This document shows positions 27,040 to 35,525 of a stretch of DNA of 64,000 nt, piece by piece. The stretch is from the NCBI GenBank assembly GCA_018402135.1, contig JAGYJF010000006.1, positions 96,921 through 160,920 on the forward strand. Direction: 5' to 3'. The position numbers and the translations under genes were made by a program. Numbering within the stretch: the stretch's first letter is position 1; each line of letters begins with the position of its first letter. The notes under the pieces are model-generated. The model made no database searches, had not been told where the DNA came from, and saw nothing but the letters and a program-made list of their open reading frames with translations. The DNA comes from Flavobacteriaceae bacterium. GTDB taxonomy: Bacteria; Bacteroidota; Bacteroidia; Flavobacteriales; Flavobacteriaceae.

Positions 27040-28512
27040 ATGACAGCACATGAAAATAAAATAGTAGGCGAAGGCTTAACCTACGACGACGTACTTTTAG
27101 TACCAAACTACTCAGAAATACTTCCTAGAGAGGTTAACATTCAAACAAAATTCACCAGAAATATTACTATTAATGTTCCGATAGTGTCTGCTGCCATGGA
27201 TACTGTTACCGAAAGTAAAATGGCCATTGCCATGGCGCGAGAAGGCGGAATAGGTGTGCTTCATAAAAATATGACCATTGAAGAGCAAGCCACTAAAGTG
27301 AGAAAGGTAAAACGTGCTGAAAGTGGGATGATTCTAGACCCAGTTACCTTGCCGCTCACGGCAACTGTTCTGGATGCGAAACGCAACATGGCCGAACATA
27401 GTATTGGCGGCATTCCGATAGTTAACGAACAAGGGATTCTAAAGGGTATCGTTACCAATAGAGATTTACGTTTTGAGCATGAAAATGATCGTCCGATAGT
27501 GGAAGTCATGACCAAAGAAAATTTGGTAACTGCGGCCGTCGGAACATCTTTAAGTGATGCTGAAATTATCCTTCAGCAAAATAAAATTGAGAAATTATTG
27601 ATTGTTGATGACAATTTTAAGTTAGCTGGACTTATCACTTTTAGAGATATTACGAAGGTTACACAAAAACCAATTGCCAATAAAGACACTTATGGCAGGT
27701 TGCGCGTTGCAGCCGCAATAGGCGTAACTCCCGATGCTGTTCAGCGTGCTGCTGCCTTAGTAAAAGCGGGCGTTGACGCTGTTGTTATCGATACTGCTCA
27801 CGGCCATACCAAAGGTGTTGTTTCTGTTTTAAAAGAAATTAAGAGTAAGTTTCCTAAATTAGAAGTAATTGTTGGAAATATAGCCACAGCCGCTGCCGCC
27901 AAATATTTAGTTGAAGCAGGTGCTGATGCGGTTAAAGTAGGTATTGGTCCTGGATCCATCTGTACAACACGTGTGGTTGCGGGTGTTGGATTTCCCCAGT
28001 TTTCCGCAGTATTAGAAGTCGCCGCTGCCATAAAAGGTTCAGGCGTACCTGTAATTGCGGATGGTGGTATTCGTTACACGGGCGATATTCCTAAGGCCAT
28101 CGCTGCAGGAGCCGACAGCGTAATGTTGGGTTCATTGTTAGCTGGCACGAAAGAAAGTCCCGGTGAAACCATTATTTACGAGGGAAGAAAGTTTAAATCT
28201 TACCGTGGAATGGGTTCGGTGGAAGCCATGAAACAGGGTAGTAAAGATCGTTACTTTCAAGATGTTGAAGACGATATCAAGAAATTAGTTCCTGAAGGCA
28301 TTGTTGGTCGTGTACCTTATAAAGGCGATTTAGAAGAAAGTATCCATCAATTTATTGGCGGTTTAAGAGCTGGTATGGGCTATTGCGGCGCTAAAGATAT
28401 TGCTACCTTGAAAGAAACTGGAAGGTTCGTAAAAATTACAGCAAGTGGTATAAACGAAAGTCATCCGCATAATGTGACGATTACGAAAGAATCACCAAAT
28501 TATTCCAGATAG
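27040..28512 (+). CDS. guaB: inosine-5'-monophosphate dehydrogenase
   Basis: This is a 490-aa protein from ATG 27040, beginning [20 protein letters not shown] as in other IMPDHs. Two CBS domains (about residues 90-210) are inserted in the TIM barrel. The catalytic Cys loop is [17 protein letters not shown], the IMP phosphate site is [20 protein letters not shown] and the flap has [10 protein letters not shown]. It makes XMP from IMP with NAD+, the committed step to GMP. Length is typical. Confidence 0.97.
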   Translation: MTAHENKIVGEGLTYDDVLLVPNYSEILPREVNIQTKFTRNITINVPIVSAAMDTVTESKMAIAMAREGGIGVLHKNMTIEEQATKVRKVKRAESGMILDPVTLPLTATVLDAKRNMAEHSIGGIPIVNEQGILKGIVTNRDLRFEHENDRPIVEVMTKENLVTAAVGTSLSDAEIILQQNKIEKLLIVDDNFKLAGLITFRDITKVTQKPIANKDTYGRLRVAAAIGVTPDAVQRAAALVKAGVDAVVIDTAHGHTKGVVSVLKEIKSKFPKLEVIVGNIATAAAAKYLVEAGADAVKVGIGPGSICTTRVVAGVGFPQFSAVLEVAAAIKGSGVPVIADGGIRYTGDIPKAIAAGADSVMLGSLLAGTKESPGETIIYEGRKFKSYRGMGSVEAMKQGSKDRYFQDVEDDIKKLVPEGIVGRVPYKGDLEESIHQFIGGLRAGMGYCGAKDIATLKETGRFVKITASGINESHPHNVTITKESPNYSR

Positions 28513-28517
28513 AGATT

Positions 28518-28547
28518 AAAATCATTTAGTTTTTAATGATTTTTTTT
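28518..28547 (+). terminator. guaB terminator overlapping the 3' end of the GH16 gene
   Basis: AAAATCATT / AATGATTTT is a 9-bp stem with an 8-nt loop and eight T. The 3' arm lies inside the last codons (IIKN) of the convergent GH16 gene. Confidence 0.75.
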
Positions 28548-30130
28548 ACAATTGTATGCGTTTCGCTTTCAATACTTAGAATGTAAATGCCTTTGGTGAA
28601 TGCTGCTATATCTAAATTAAAATCAATATTATCAAGCGATGCATCTACAAGTTTCTGTCCTAACATCGAATAAACTTTTAAATTGGCGCCTATTAATTGG
28701 TTGTCAATTTTTATGGTAACTGAATCTGTTGCGGGAATAGGATAAATAGTAACATTCTTAGCGGCTTGATTGTCAATTGAAAGTGGTGTTTCTTGGTAGA
28801 TACGTACATAGGCAATTTCCATGGCGTCTTCTGTGAAATTTGGGTCGATAGACGGCTGAACTGCGAAATTTAAAAGTAAATATTGCTCATCATCAAAAGG
28901 CCAAGTGTTGGCATTTTTAACTTCGGGGTTGTAAATGTAATGTACATTATCATCAACACTAAATACCATTTGTTCTTCCGTCCAAACTAAAGTGTAAACG
29001 TGAAAATCTGTGGACGCGGTTGGGACGATTTGCCCACCTTTATTTATCGTACCACCATGGCTAGATGGCGTGTGCATGGCGCTTTGAACAAAATTTTGAT
29101 CACTGCCCCAATGTTCCATTATGTCAATTTCTCCACACGCTGGCCATGGGGTTGTTCCAAAATCGTCTGTCCAATAGCCGCCTAGTTCAGTAATATTTTT
29201 ACCCAAAGTCCAAATGGCTGGCCAAGTGCCAACGCCGCTTGGTAATTTAGCTCTTACTTCTACTTTTCCATAGGTAAATGCAAATTTAGAATTAAGCCGG
29301 GCTGAAGTGTATTCTTTGGTAACACCTTGGTCGGTAAAGGTTTCTTTTTTAGCCACCAAATTAAGATTACCGTCACTTTCAAAGGTATTTGTTAATCGGT
29401 TAGTATAATGTTGAATTTCGTTGTTATACCAACTTTCTCCGTTGGGCAATAAGGTTTGATGAAACCACTTAGAACCATCAATTACGCCAGAACCATTAAA
29501 TTCATCCGACCAAACCAAGTAATCAAAATTAGGAATTCCTGGTGCATCTATAGTTCCGTCATACAAAAAATCGTCAATATAGGCGGTCACCAAATCGTTA
29601 TTGTTTTCCCCATTCACTTGAATTAAAACACGGTTTAAATCGTCTCTATTAACTGGGTTTAGAGAGTTAGGATCTAAATTGAAAAAATTATCATTTGCAA
29701 AATCGAAGGTTACTACCTGCCATTCGTCCAAAACAATGGCTTTTTTAATTTCAGTTTGTGTGCTCCACGGTGCGCCTAAAAAACGATTTTGAAGTTTTAG
29801 TGCAACCTCATTTGGTCGATTTCCTGTAATACTTTCAGAGGGAACAAATATTTTAAAAGAAAAGGTACGATTTACCGATAAATCAAAATTGGCTAGAACG
29901 TCAAATCTTACATTGGCATAAGGGCCACCAACATCATTATAACGCAATACTGTATTTGAATTATTTAAGCTTTCTTGAAAGGGATTTGGATAACTAATAT
30001 CAATATTGCAATCATCTCCATACCAATTCGTAATAGTGCCATTGCCTTCAAAATCATCTTCAACAGTTTGAGCATTCAGGCTAAAAGATAAAAGGCAAAG
30101 AAATAAAAGTTTTAAAACTGACTTAATCAT
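28526..30130 (-). CDS. secreted GH16 beta-glucanase (laminarinase-like) with T9SS tail
   Basis: This is a 534-aa protein from ATG 30130, which gives a proper signal peptide (SVLKLLFLCLLSFSLNAQ). Residues about 25-190 form a beta-sandwich carbohydrate-binding-like domain. The GH16 domain spans about 200-448: it starts DYLVWSDEFNGSG and has the catalytic motif EIDIMEHWG, with nucleophile Glu334, Asp336 and acid/base Glu339. The last 70 residues (NVTIYPIPATDSVTIKI up to GIYILSIE) are a type A T9SS sorting domain, so the enzyme is exported by T9SS. A beta-1,3-glucan such as algal laminarin is the likely substrate; agar or carrageenan cannot be excluded. No SusCD pair is adjacent. Confidence 0.92.
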   Translation of the reverse strand: MIKSVLKLLFLCLLSFSLNAQTVEDDFEGNGTITNWYGDDCNIDISYPNPFQESLNNSNTVLRYNDVGGPYANVRFDVLANFDLSVNRTFSFKIFVPSESITGNRPNEVALKLQNRFLGAPWSTQTEIKKAIVLDEWQVVTFDFANDNFFNLDPNSLNPVNRDDLNRVLIQVNGENNNDLVTAYIDDFLYDGTIDAPGIPNFDYLVWSDEFNGSGVIDGSKWFHQTLLPNGESWYNNEIQHYTNRLTNTFESDGNLNLVAKKETFTDQGVTKEYTSARLNSKFAFTYGKVEVRAKLPSGVGTWPAIWTLGKNITELGGYWTDDFGTTPWPACGEIDIMEHWGSDQNFVQSAMHTPSSHGGTINKGGQIVPTASTDFHVYTLVWTEEQMVFSVDDNVHYIYNPEVKNANTWPFDDEQYLLLNFAVQPSIDPNFTEDAMEIAYVRIYQETPLSIDNQAAKNVTIYPIPATDSVTIKIDNQLIGANLKVYSMLGQKLVDASLDNIDFNLDIAAFTKGIYILSIESETHTIVKKIIKN

Positions 30131-30361
30131 GTTTTTTATTTTTTTGTAAGATATCATTATTAATAGGCAAATGAAAACGAATAACCTATACAAAAGCCAT
30201 ACAAGGTAAAAAGAAATATAAGAATTAGTTATTAATTGTTGTTATTCAATTATATAACTAAAATTGCTGATTAGTTTTGTTACATTTTAACTTTTGATAC
30301 CTTTTCAGATTTTTACGAAAGTTTTAATAAAATTAGGCATCAATTTAATAGGTAAAAAAAG

Positions 30362-30369
30362 TATCTTCG
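30362..30369 (+). promoter_or_regulatory. probable -7 box of the crtD-cruF-crtY cluster
   Basis: TATCTTCG resembles TAnnTTTG and ends 3 nt before the first possible ATG (30373), so the mRNA would start about at the start codon; ATG 30379 is then the more likely start. Confidence 0.4.
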
Positions 30370-30372
30370 TTA

Positions 30373-31866
30373 ATGCTAATGAAAACTAAAAACGCTACTC
30401 AAAACATTGCTGTTGTCGGCGCCGGAATTGCTGGTCTGGCAGCTGCCATACGTTTACAAGCTTCAGGGAATGAGGTATCAGTATATGAATCTAATTCGTA
30501 TCCTGGCGGAAAACTTACAGCATTTACTGCGGAGGGTTACCGATTTGACATGGGCCCGTCTTTATTCACCATGCCTCAATATATTGAGGAGTTATTTGTG
30601 CTGGCCAATAAACCTATGCATTCTTATTTTAGTTATAAGCGCAAAGATATTATCTGTAATTACTTTTTTGAAGATGGTACGACTTTTTCAGCTGAGGCTG
30701 ACATTGCAAAATTTGCCAAATCGGCTTCAGAAGTATTTGATGTTAATGAACAAAGCATAACTGATTACCTCGATAGAAGCAAGAAAAAGTACGATCTTAC
30801 CGCAAGTTTGTTCTTGGAAAAATCATTGCATAAATTTTCAACCTATTTTAGCCAAGACACCTTAAAAGCAATTTTCAATATTTCCAGTTTAGATATCAAT
30901 ACAACCTTGGCAGATTATAATAGCAAAGTTCTAAACAGCGAAAAACTTGTTCAGTTTTTTAATCGGTTCGCTACCTATAATGGTTCAAATCCTTATCAAA
31001 CGCCGGGAATTATGTCTATGATTCCACATTTAGAGCAATATTTTGGTACGTATTTCCCAAAAGGTGGGATGCATCAGATAACTTTAAGTCTGTTTGAGTT
31101 AGCGAAAGATCTTGGCGTACAATTTCACTTTAATAGTAAAGTTGAGGAAATTATAGCAGCAAACGGTAAAGCAGACGGCATTAAGGTAAATAATGAATTT
31201 TTACCTTTTGACATTGTTGTGTCCAATGCCGATGTGGTACCAACCTACCGAAAGTTGTTGCCCAAACACAAGGCTCCTGAAAAAATCCTTTCGCAACCTA
31301 GAAGTAGTTCGGCATTGATATTTTACTGGGGAATTAGGCATGAATTTCCCCAATTGGATTTACATAACATTTTTTTTTCTGAAAATTATAAAACTGAATT
31401 TGACACTATTTTTAAAGAAAATAACGTCCATCAGGATCCAACAGTGTATATTAATATCACTTCCAAACAAGAGCCAACCGATGCCCCAAAGGGTTGTGAA
31501 AATTGGTTTACGATGGTTAATGTACCTAGTAATACAGGTCAAGACTGGGACGAAATTATCGCACGAACCAGAGTCAATGTTATTAAAAAAGTGAGTAAAT
31601 TATTAAAACGAGATATCGAACCGCTCATAGCTTACGAATCTATTTTAGACCCTAGAGGCATAGAAGCCAATACACAAAGCTATCAAGGAGCACTTTATGG
31701 CGCTTCTTCAAACAATAAATTTGCCGCGTTTTTGCGTCATCCCAATTTTAAAAGAAAGATAGATAATCTTTATTTCTGTGGCGGAAGCGTACATCCTGGT
31801 GGTGGAATTCCGCTGTGTTTGCTTTCCGGAAAAATTGTTTCTGAACTTATTGAAAAAGCTAGTTAA
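30373..31866 (+). CDS. crtD: CrtD-type carotenoid 3,4-desaturase (1-hydroxycarotenoid)
   Basis: This 497-aa FAD-dependent desaturase of the CrtI superfamily has the dinucleotide motif IAVVGAGIAGLAAAIRLQAS at about residues 12-31, then YPGGKLTAFTAEGYRFDMGP. The stretch RFATYNGSNPYQTPGIMSMI and the end FCGGSVHPGGGIPLCLLSGK are typical of the flavobacterial CrtD group, and differ clearly from the CrtI encoded at 45263. It introduces the 3,4 double bond in 1-hydroxy carotenoids made by CruF. It is the first gene of a three-gene cluster with cruF (1 bp gap) and crtY. Start may be 30373 or 30379. Confidence 0.88.
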   Translation: MLMKTKNATQNIAVVGAGIAGLAAAIRLQASGNEVSVYESNSYPGGKLTAFTAEGYRFDMGPSLFTMPQYIEELFVLANKPMHSYFSYKRKDIICNYFFEDGTTFSAEADIAKFAKSASEVFDVNEQSITDYLDRSKKKYDLTASLFLEKSLHKFSTYFSQDTLKAIFNISSLDINTTLADYNSKVLNSEKLVQFFNRFATYNGSNPYQTPGIMSMIPHLEQYFGTYFPKGGMHQITLSLFELAKDLGVQFHFNSKVEEIIAANGKADGIKVNNEFLPFDIVVSNADVVPTYRKLLPKHKAPEKILSQPRSSSALIFYWGIRHEFPQLDLHNIFFSENYKTEFDTIFKENNVHQDPTVYINITSKQEPTDAPKGCENWFTMVNVPSNTGQDWDEIIARTRVNVIKKVSKLLKRDIEPLIAYESILDPRGIEANTQSYQGALYGASSNNKFAAFLRHPNFKRKIDNLYFCGGSVHPGGGIPLCLLSGKIVSELIEKAS

Positions 31867-31867
31867 T

Positions 31868-32503
31868 ATGAGTTGGCAACCAAAATATAAACTTTGGATT
31901 GGTGTTTTTTTGATTTGGTTGTTTACCATTTCGGGAGTTATTGGCATTAGTTCCGAAAACTCGGAGTGGTTTTTAGCGCTAACACCGGTAAACCTTTTGC
32001 TAACATTTGTTATTCTTGTAATTAATATCGAGAAATTTAGTCCAAAAGTTTTATTGGCAATATTTATACCTTTTATATTAGGTTTTATAACAGAAGCGCT
32101 GGGCGTCAATTATGGTTTGGTTTATGGCAATTATACCTATGGTGAAAATTTAGGGTTTAAAGTTGTAGGTGTTCCATTATTAATTTGCATAAATTGGGCA
32201 GTATTAACCGCGATTACTGCAGATATTGCCAAATATTTTTTTAAAAATATTTGGGTTTCGGCATTGGTTGGGTCTATTTTAATGACTGGTTTGGACTTAA
32301 TTATCGAAGTTTCGGCCCCTAAATTTGATTTCTGGGAATTTGAAAATGGCATCGTGCCATTACAAAATTATATAGGTTGGTTGGCAACGGCATTTGTAGC
32401 GCATTTGGCCTATCAGCATTTTAAGGTAAAAACCAATGCAAATCTCTCTTGGCACATTTATGTATCAATAGTGGTATTTTTTGGTGCCTTCTTATTTATT
32501 TAA
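31868..32503 (+). CDS. cruF: carotenoid 1,2-hydratase-like membrane protein, CruF family
   Basis: This is a 211-aa protein from ATG 31868; a longer frame from 31778 would lie inside crtD. It has about six or seven membrane helices and the carotenoid-synthesis family (DUF422) core: ITEALGVNYGLVYGNYTYGE at about residues 75-94, VPLLICINWAVL and DLIIEVSAPKFDFWEFENG. In other bacteria CruF hydrates the psi-end of carotenes to give the 1-hydroxy group that CrtD needs. It lies between crtD (1 bp gap) and crtY (0 bp gap). The enzyme activity is inferred from family and context. Confidence 0.88.
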   Translation: MSWQPKYKLWIGVFLIWLFTISGVIGISSENSEWFLALTPVNLLLTFVILVINIEKFSPKVLLAIFIPFILGFITEALGVNYGLVYGNYTYGENLGFKVVGVPLLICINWAVLTAITADIAKYFFKNIWVSALVGSILMTGLDLIIEVSAPKFDFWEFENGIVPLQNYIGWLATAFVAHLAYQHFKVKTNANLSWHIYVSIVVFFGAFLFI

Positions 32504-33652
32504 ATGGAACAATACGATTATATCATTACAGGCGCCGGAGCTTCTGGACTTATGCTGGCATACAGGATGGCGCAAGATTCTTTTTTCAATGATAAAACGA
32601 TTCTTATTTTAGACAAAAATCAGAACCTAACCAACAATCGTACTTGGTGCTTTTGGGAAAATGGTATGGGCGAATGGGAACACCTTTTGAATAAAACTTG
32701 GCCAAAAATTTATTTCGGTAGTGAAGATTATTCACAAGTTATTGATGCTAATCCTTACCACTATAAAATGATAAGGAGTGCCAAATTTTATCAAGCACTT
32801 TGGAAGATTATAGATAAAAAGGAGCATATAAAATTTTTGAAAGCCAGTGTCAATTCTATTGTCGAACACGATAATCAAGCTGAAGTAATTACAGATAAAG
32901 GCACTTTTATTGGAACAAAAATATTTAATAGTATTGTTTTAAACCGAGACTATTTATATCAAAAAAAATATCCGATTTTACAGCAACATTTTATTGGTTG
33001 GTTTATTAAAACAGATAATGAAGTATTTGATGATGAAATGGCTACGTTTATGGATTTTGAAATTCCTCAAAATGGTAATACCGCATTTATGTATGTATTA
33101 CCCACTTCAAAAACTGAAGCCCTTTTTGAATATACCTTATTTTCAGAAAAATTATTGACGAATGACGCCTACGAAAATGCGATAATTGATTATTTAAACA
33201 AAAAAGGCATTAAAAATTATACGGTCGAAGAAATTGAGCGTGGTGCCATACCTATGACTTCCTATAAGTTTCATAAACAAAATACACGTCATGTTTTAAA
33301 TATTGGTACTGCTGGTGGTTGGACTAAAGCCAGTACTGGTTATACTTTCATGAATACCACCAAAAAAACAAGACGATTAACTGAATTTCTGAAAACCGAA
33401 AATGATTTGCAGAAGTTTTCAAAACTTACGAAATTTTGGTTTTATGATTTGTTACTCTTAGATGTCTTGGCAAAGTATAATGAAGACGGTCCAAAATTGT
33501 TTGCAAGTTTATTTAGAAAAACAAAAATTCAAACCATTTTTAAATTTTTAGATGAAGAATCCACTTTTGTGGAAGATCTTAGAATCGTTACCGCTGTGCC
33601 GCCTATACGTTTTGTAAAGGCTTTGTTGAAACGAATGATTTATGGTGTTTGA
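32504..33652 (+). CDS. crtY: lycopene beta-cyclase
   Basis: This 382-aa protein has an FAD/NAD(P)-binding start DYIITGAGASGLMLAYRMAQ at about residues 4-23, then NNRTWCFWE, and the cyclase signature AIPMTSYKF followed by IGTAGGWTKASTGYTFMNT. It is of the CrtY/CrtL single-domain kind, forming beta rings at the ends of lycopene. The start codon directly follows the cruF stop. The 3' end overlaps the convergent 79-aa gene by 13 nt. Whether it cyclises one or both ends is not visible. Confidence 0.92.
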   Translation: MEQYDYIITGAGASGLMLAYRMAQDSFFNDKTILILDKNQNLTNNRTWCFWENGMGEWEHLLNKTWPKIYFGSEDYSQVIDANPYHYKMIRSAKFYQALWKIIDKKEHIKFLKASVNSIVEHDNQAEVITDKGTFIGTKIFNSIVLNRDYLYQKKYPILQQHFIGWFIKTDNEVFDDEMATFMDFEIPQNGNTAFMYVLPTSKTEALFEYTLFSEKLLTNDAYENAIIDYLNKKGIKNYTVEEIERGAIPMTSYKFHKQNTRHVLNIGTAGGWTKASTGYTFMNTTKKTRRLTEFLKTENDLQKFSKLTKFWFYDLLLLDVLAKYNEDGPKLFASLFRKTKIQTIFKFLDEESTFVEDLRIVTAVPPIRFVKALLKRMIYGV

Positions 33653-33879
33653 TAAACCTGCCCGCGATGTGGCTTAAGCGCGTCCCTTATAGGTTTCATG
33701 TTTGCTTCCTCAACAGCAAGGAAGGCAATCCAATGCATGTCGTTTATGGATTCTGTTCCAAAAACATTAATGTCTAAGGCATTTATCGCGATATATTCTT
33801 TTAAATGGATAAGATGGTGATGCGCTATTTGTTCAGCATCTGGACCTCGAAAGTCCCAAATTAATTTTAGTTTACGCAT
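33640..33879 (-). CDS. conserved small protein of unknown function beside crtY
   Basis: This 79-aa protein has no membrane segment and is rich in His (AEQIAHHHLIHLKEYIAI at about residues 15-32). It looks like a compact alpha/beta fold. It overlaps the SRPBCC gene upstream by 8 nt, so the two are one transcript. Its last 13 nt overlap the crtY stop on the other strand. I do not recognise a family with a known function. Confidence 0.75.
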   Translation of the reverse strand: MRKLKLIWDFRGPDAEQIAHHHLIHLKEYIAINALDINVFGTESINDMHWIAFLAVEEANMKPIRDALKPHRGQVYQTP

Positions 33880-34327
33880 TGGCCAGTGATATGTTTTGTT
33901 CCGCGAAATTTTTAAAATCAGTCATGTATTTTAAACTTTGTTTTTTAAAGGTCTTTGGCATCAGCCACAAAAAAAAACGCATTTTAAATGAGGTTGGAAT
34001 AAACTCATTTATAGAAATCCATTTGGTTATGCCCCGCGCATTCTCTTGAAAAATATTTCGCTGTACGTTGTGCATCCCGCGGGTTGAATAGCTATAATGA
34101 ATATTAAAAGGTAAATCTTTTTTTGTGATGGTTTCAATCATTTCCATGCTGCGACTTCCAAACTTGTATTGAAGCTTCATTTTTGCACCAAATTGTCCCA
34201 GTTCTCCAGAAAGATGTTCGGCAGAAATAAAGCCAGCCTGCCAATGTTTTAAATTATCAACGCTGGTTAACTTCTTAAGCACTTCGGCTCTTGGTAAATC
34301 AATCGATATTTCGGTACTGTAGTTCAT
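33872..34327 (-). CDS. SRPBCC (START-like) family protein
   Basis: This 151-aa protein shows the polyketide-cyclase/START pattern: it starts with a beta strand then STEISIDLPRAEVLKKLTSV, followed by DNLKHWQAGF and GAKMKLQYKFGSRSMEM. SRPBCC proteins bind hydrophobic ligands in a deep pocket. It forms an operon with the 79-aa gene (8-nt overlap). Lipid or carotenoid ligands are possible in view of the adjacent crtY, but this is a guess. It is preceded by the terminator of the next gene upstream. Confidence 0.82.
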   Translation of the reverse strand: MNYSTEISIDLPRAEVLKKLTSVDNLKHWQAGFISAEHLSGELGQFGAKMKLQYKFGSRSMEMIETITKKDLPFNIHYSYSTRGMHNVQRNIFQENARGITKWISINEFIPTSFKMRFFLWLMPKTFKKQSLKYMTDFKNFAEQNISLANA

Positions 34328-34337
34328 TTAAATAAAA

Positions 34338-34362
34338 AAAGCACCCAAATTTAAGGTGCTTT
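34338..34362 (-). terminator. terminator of the T9SS-secreted 306-aa protein gene
   Basis: The stem AAAGCACC / GGTGCTTT has a 9-nt loop, with TTTTTTTATTT following on the minus strand. Confidence 0.8.
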
Positions 34363-34382
34363 CATCTAAAATTTATAAAAAA

Positions 34383-35303
34383 TTATCGATTTATTAGTTT
34401 AAAGGTTTTTACTTGACCTTCAAAAGAAATTCGGGCGAGATAAATTCCTTTACTCACGTTACCCAAATTGAAAGTCGCACTGTTATTAATGGCAACATTT
34501 TTCACTAGAAGCATATTTTGTCCTAATAAATTGAACAATTCAATTGAAGCATTTCCATTTAAACCTTCAATAATGAGACTATTGTTTTGTAAATTAGTTT
34601 TAATAGCATTAAAGTTATTTTCAACTAAATTTAAGGTTGAATCATAAACTTCAGAAGATGTAAATGTTATGTCAGCAGCACCAGGATTTCCAGTTGGTAA
34701 TCCTGCACCATAACCTTCATCTGATCTAAATACGCCATTGCCACCGAAAGCATCCATATAAGTAATTACAAAATTAAATGTAATATTGTCTCCAGCACCG
34801 ATGCCAAGATCAGTTTTATTAAAAGACATTATGAAATTAGCATCTGTTGTATTTGTAGGATTACCTACTCCGGTAATAAATGGAAAGGCAGCATTATCAA
34901 CTAATTCCCATAATCCGCCGAAAGAAGTATTTACCGCAATCGCAAAATCAGGTTCAAATCCAGAAGGAAAGTTAACAATTGATCGTGTGCCGCCAACAAA
35001 AATACCAGCACCAGTTATGGCTCGTCTAAGTTTATCGCCAGCATCAGGGTCTGCAAAATTAGCCGTTGAGGCAAATCCGCCGGCTCGGCTGTCAATATAA
35101 ACCACCATTTCGTTGTTAAAATCACCAATACCTTTATTAAAGGTAAGGGTTACAATATCACCGTCGTCGGCAATTGTCATATTACTACCACCAACTGGTT
35201 CGCCAAATCCACCGTTACCGTTGCCATTGTAATTGGTTTGTGCTATAGCTTCGACAGATATTAGTGTTAATAAAATTAGTAGAATGAGGAGTTTTTTCAT
35301 CAT
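34383..35303 (-). CDS. secreted protein with type A T9SS sorting domain, function unknown
   Basis: This 306-aa protein has a signal peptide (LLILLILLTLISVEAIAQ), a Gly/Asn-rich beta domain (about residues 25-215; features such as VTLTFNKGIGDFNNEMVVYI and GAGDNITFNFVITYMD) and a T9SS C-terminal domain (ASIELFNLLGQNMLL to GIYLARISFEG, about 235-306). The N-terminal domain resembles jelly-roll domains found in Bacteroidota secreted hydrolases, but no catalytic residues can be named. It is exported by T9SS to the surface or medium. It is monocistronic with its own terminator. Confidence 0.85.
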   Translation of the reverse strand: MMKKLLILLILLTLISVEAIAQTNYNGNGNGGFGEPVGGSNMTIADDGDIVTLTFNKGIGDFNNEMVVYIDSRAGGFASTANFADPDAGDKLRRAITGAGIFVGGTRSIVNFPSGFEPDFAIAVNTSFGGLWELVDNAAFPFITGVGNPTNTTDANFIMSFNKTDLGIGAGDNITFNFVITYMDAFGGNGVFRSDEGYGAGLPTGNPGAADITFTSSEVYDSTLNLVENNFNAIKTNLQNNSLIIEGLNGNASIELFNLLGQNMLLVKNVAINNSATFNLGNVSKGIYLARISFEGQVKTFKLINR

Positions 35304-35472
35304 AAAAAGTATTTTTAGAATATAAATTTAATTAAATACTGCGTTTTTCCAATATTTCAAAGACACGAAAACGTTTTCGTGTTTATAAGTTTAGTTGGCA
35401 AATTAGCTTGAACACAATAAATTTAGAATTTAGAGGTTCGTAAATCAAACAATGAATCGGGATCTTCAATTG

Positions 35473-35502
35473 TTGTGCTAAAGTGTAATTATGTTATTTT
35501 TG
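35473..35502 (+). promoter_or_regulatory. promoter of the SurA-like operon
   Basis: TTG (35473-35475), 19 nt, TATTTTTG (35495-35502) matches the Bacteroidota promoter. Transcription would begin near 35508, 18 nt before ATG 35526, and rules out the upstream in-frame start at 35475. Confidence 0.7.
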
Positions 35503-35525
35503 CGTTTATAAAAACTTGTATTGTT

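Noticed and set aside
24579..30130. Polysaccharide utilisation locus formed by the TonB receptor and GH16 enzyme
   Set aside because: The receptor is of the FecA type, not SusC; there is no SusD gene, and guaB with its own promoter and terminator lies between.
30407..31594. Open frames of 84-117 codons within crtD in other frames
   Set aside because: Their composition (Leu/Ile/Arg-rich without domains) is that of out-of-frame reading of crtD.
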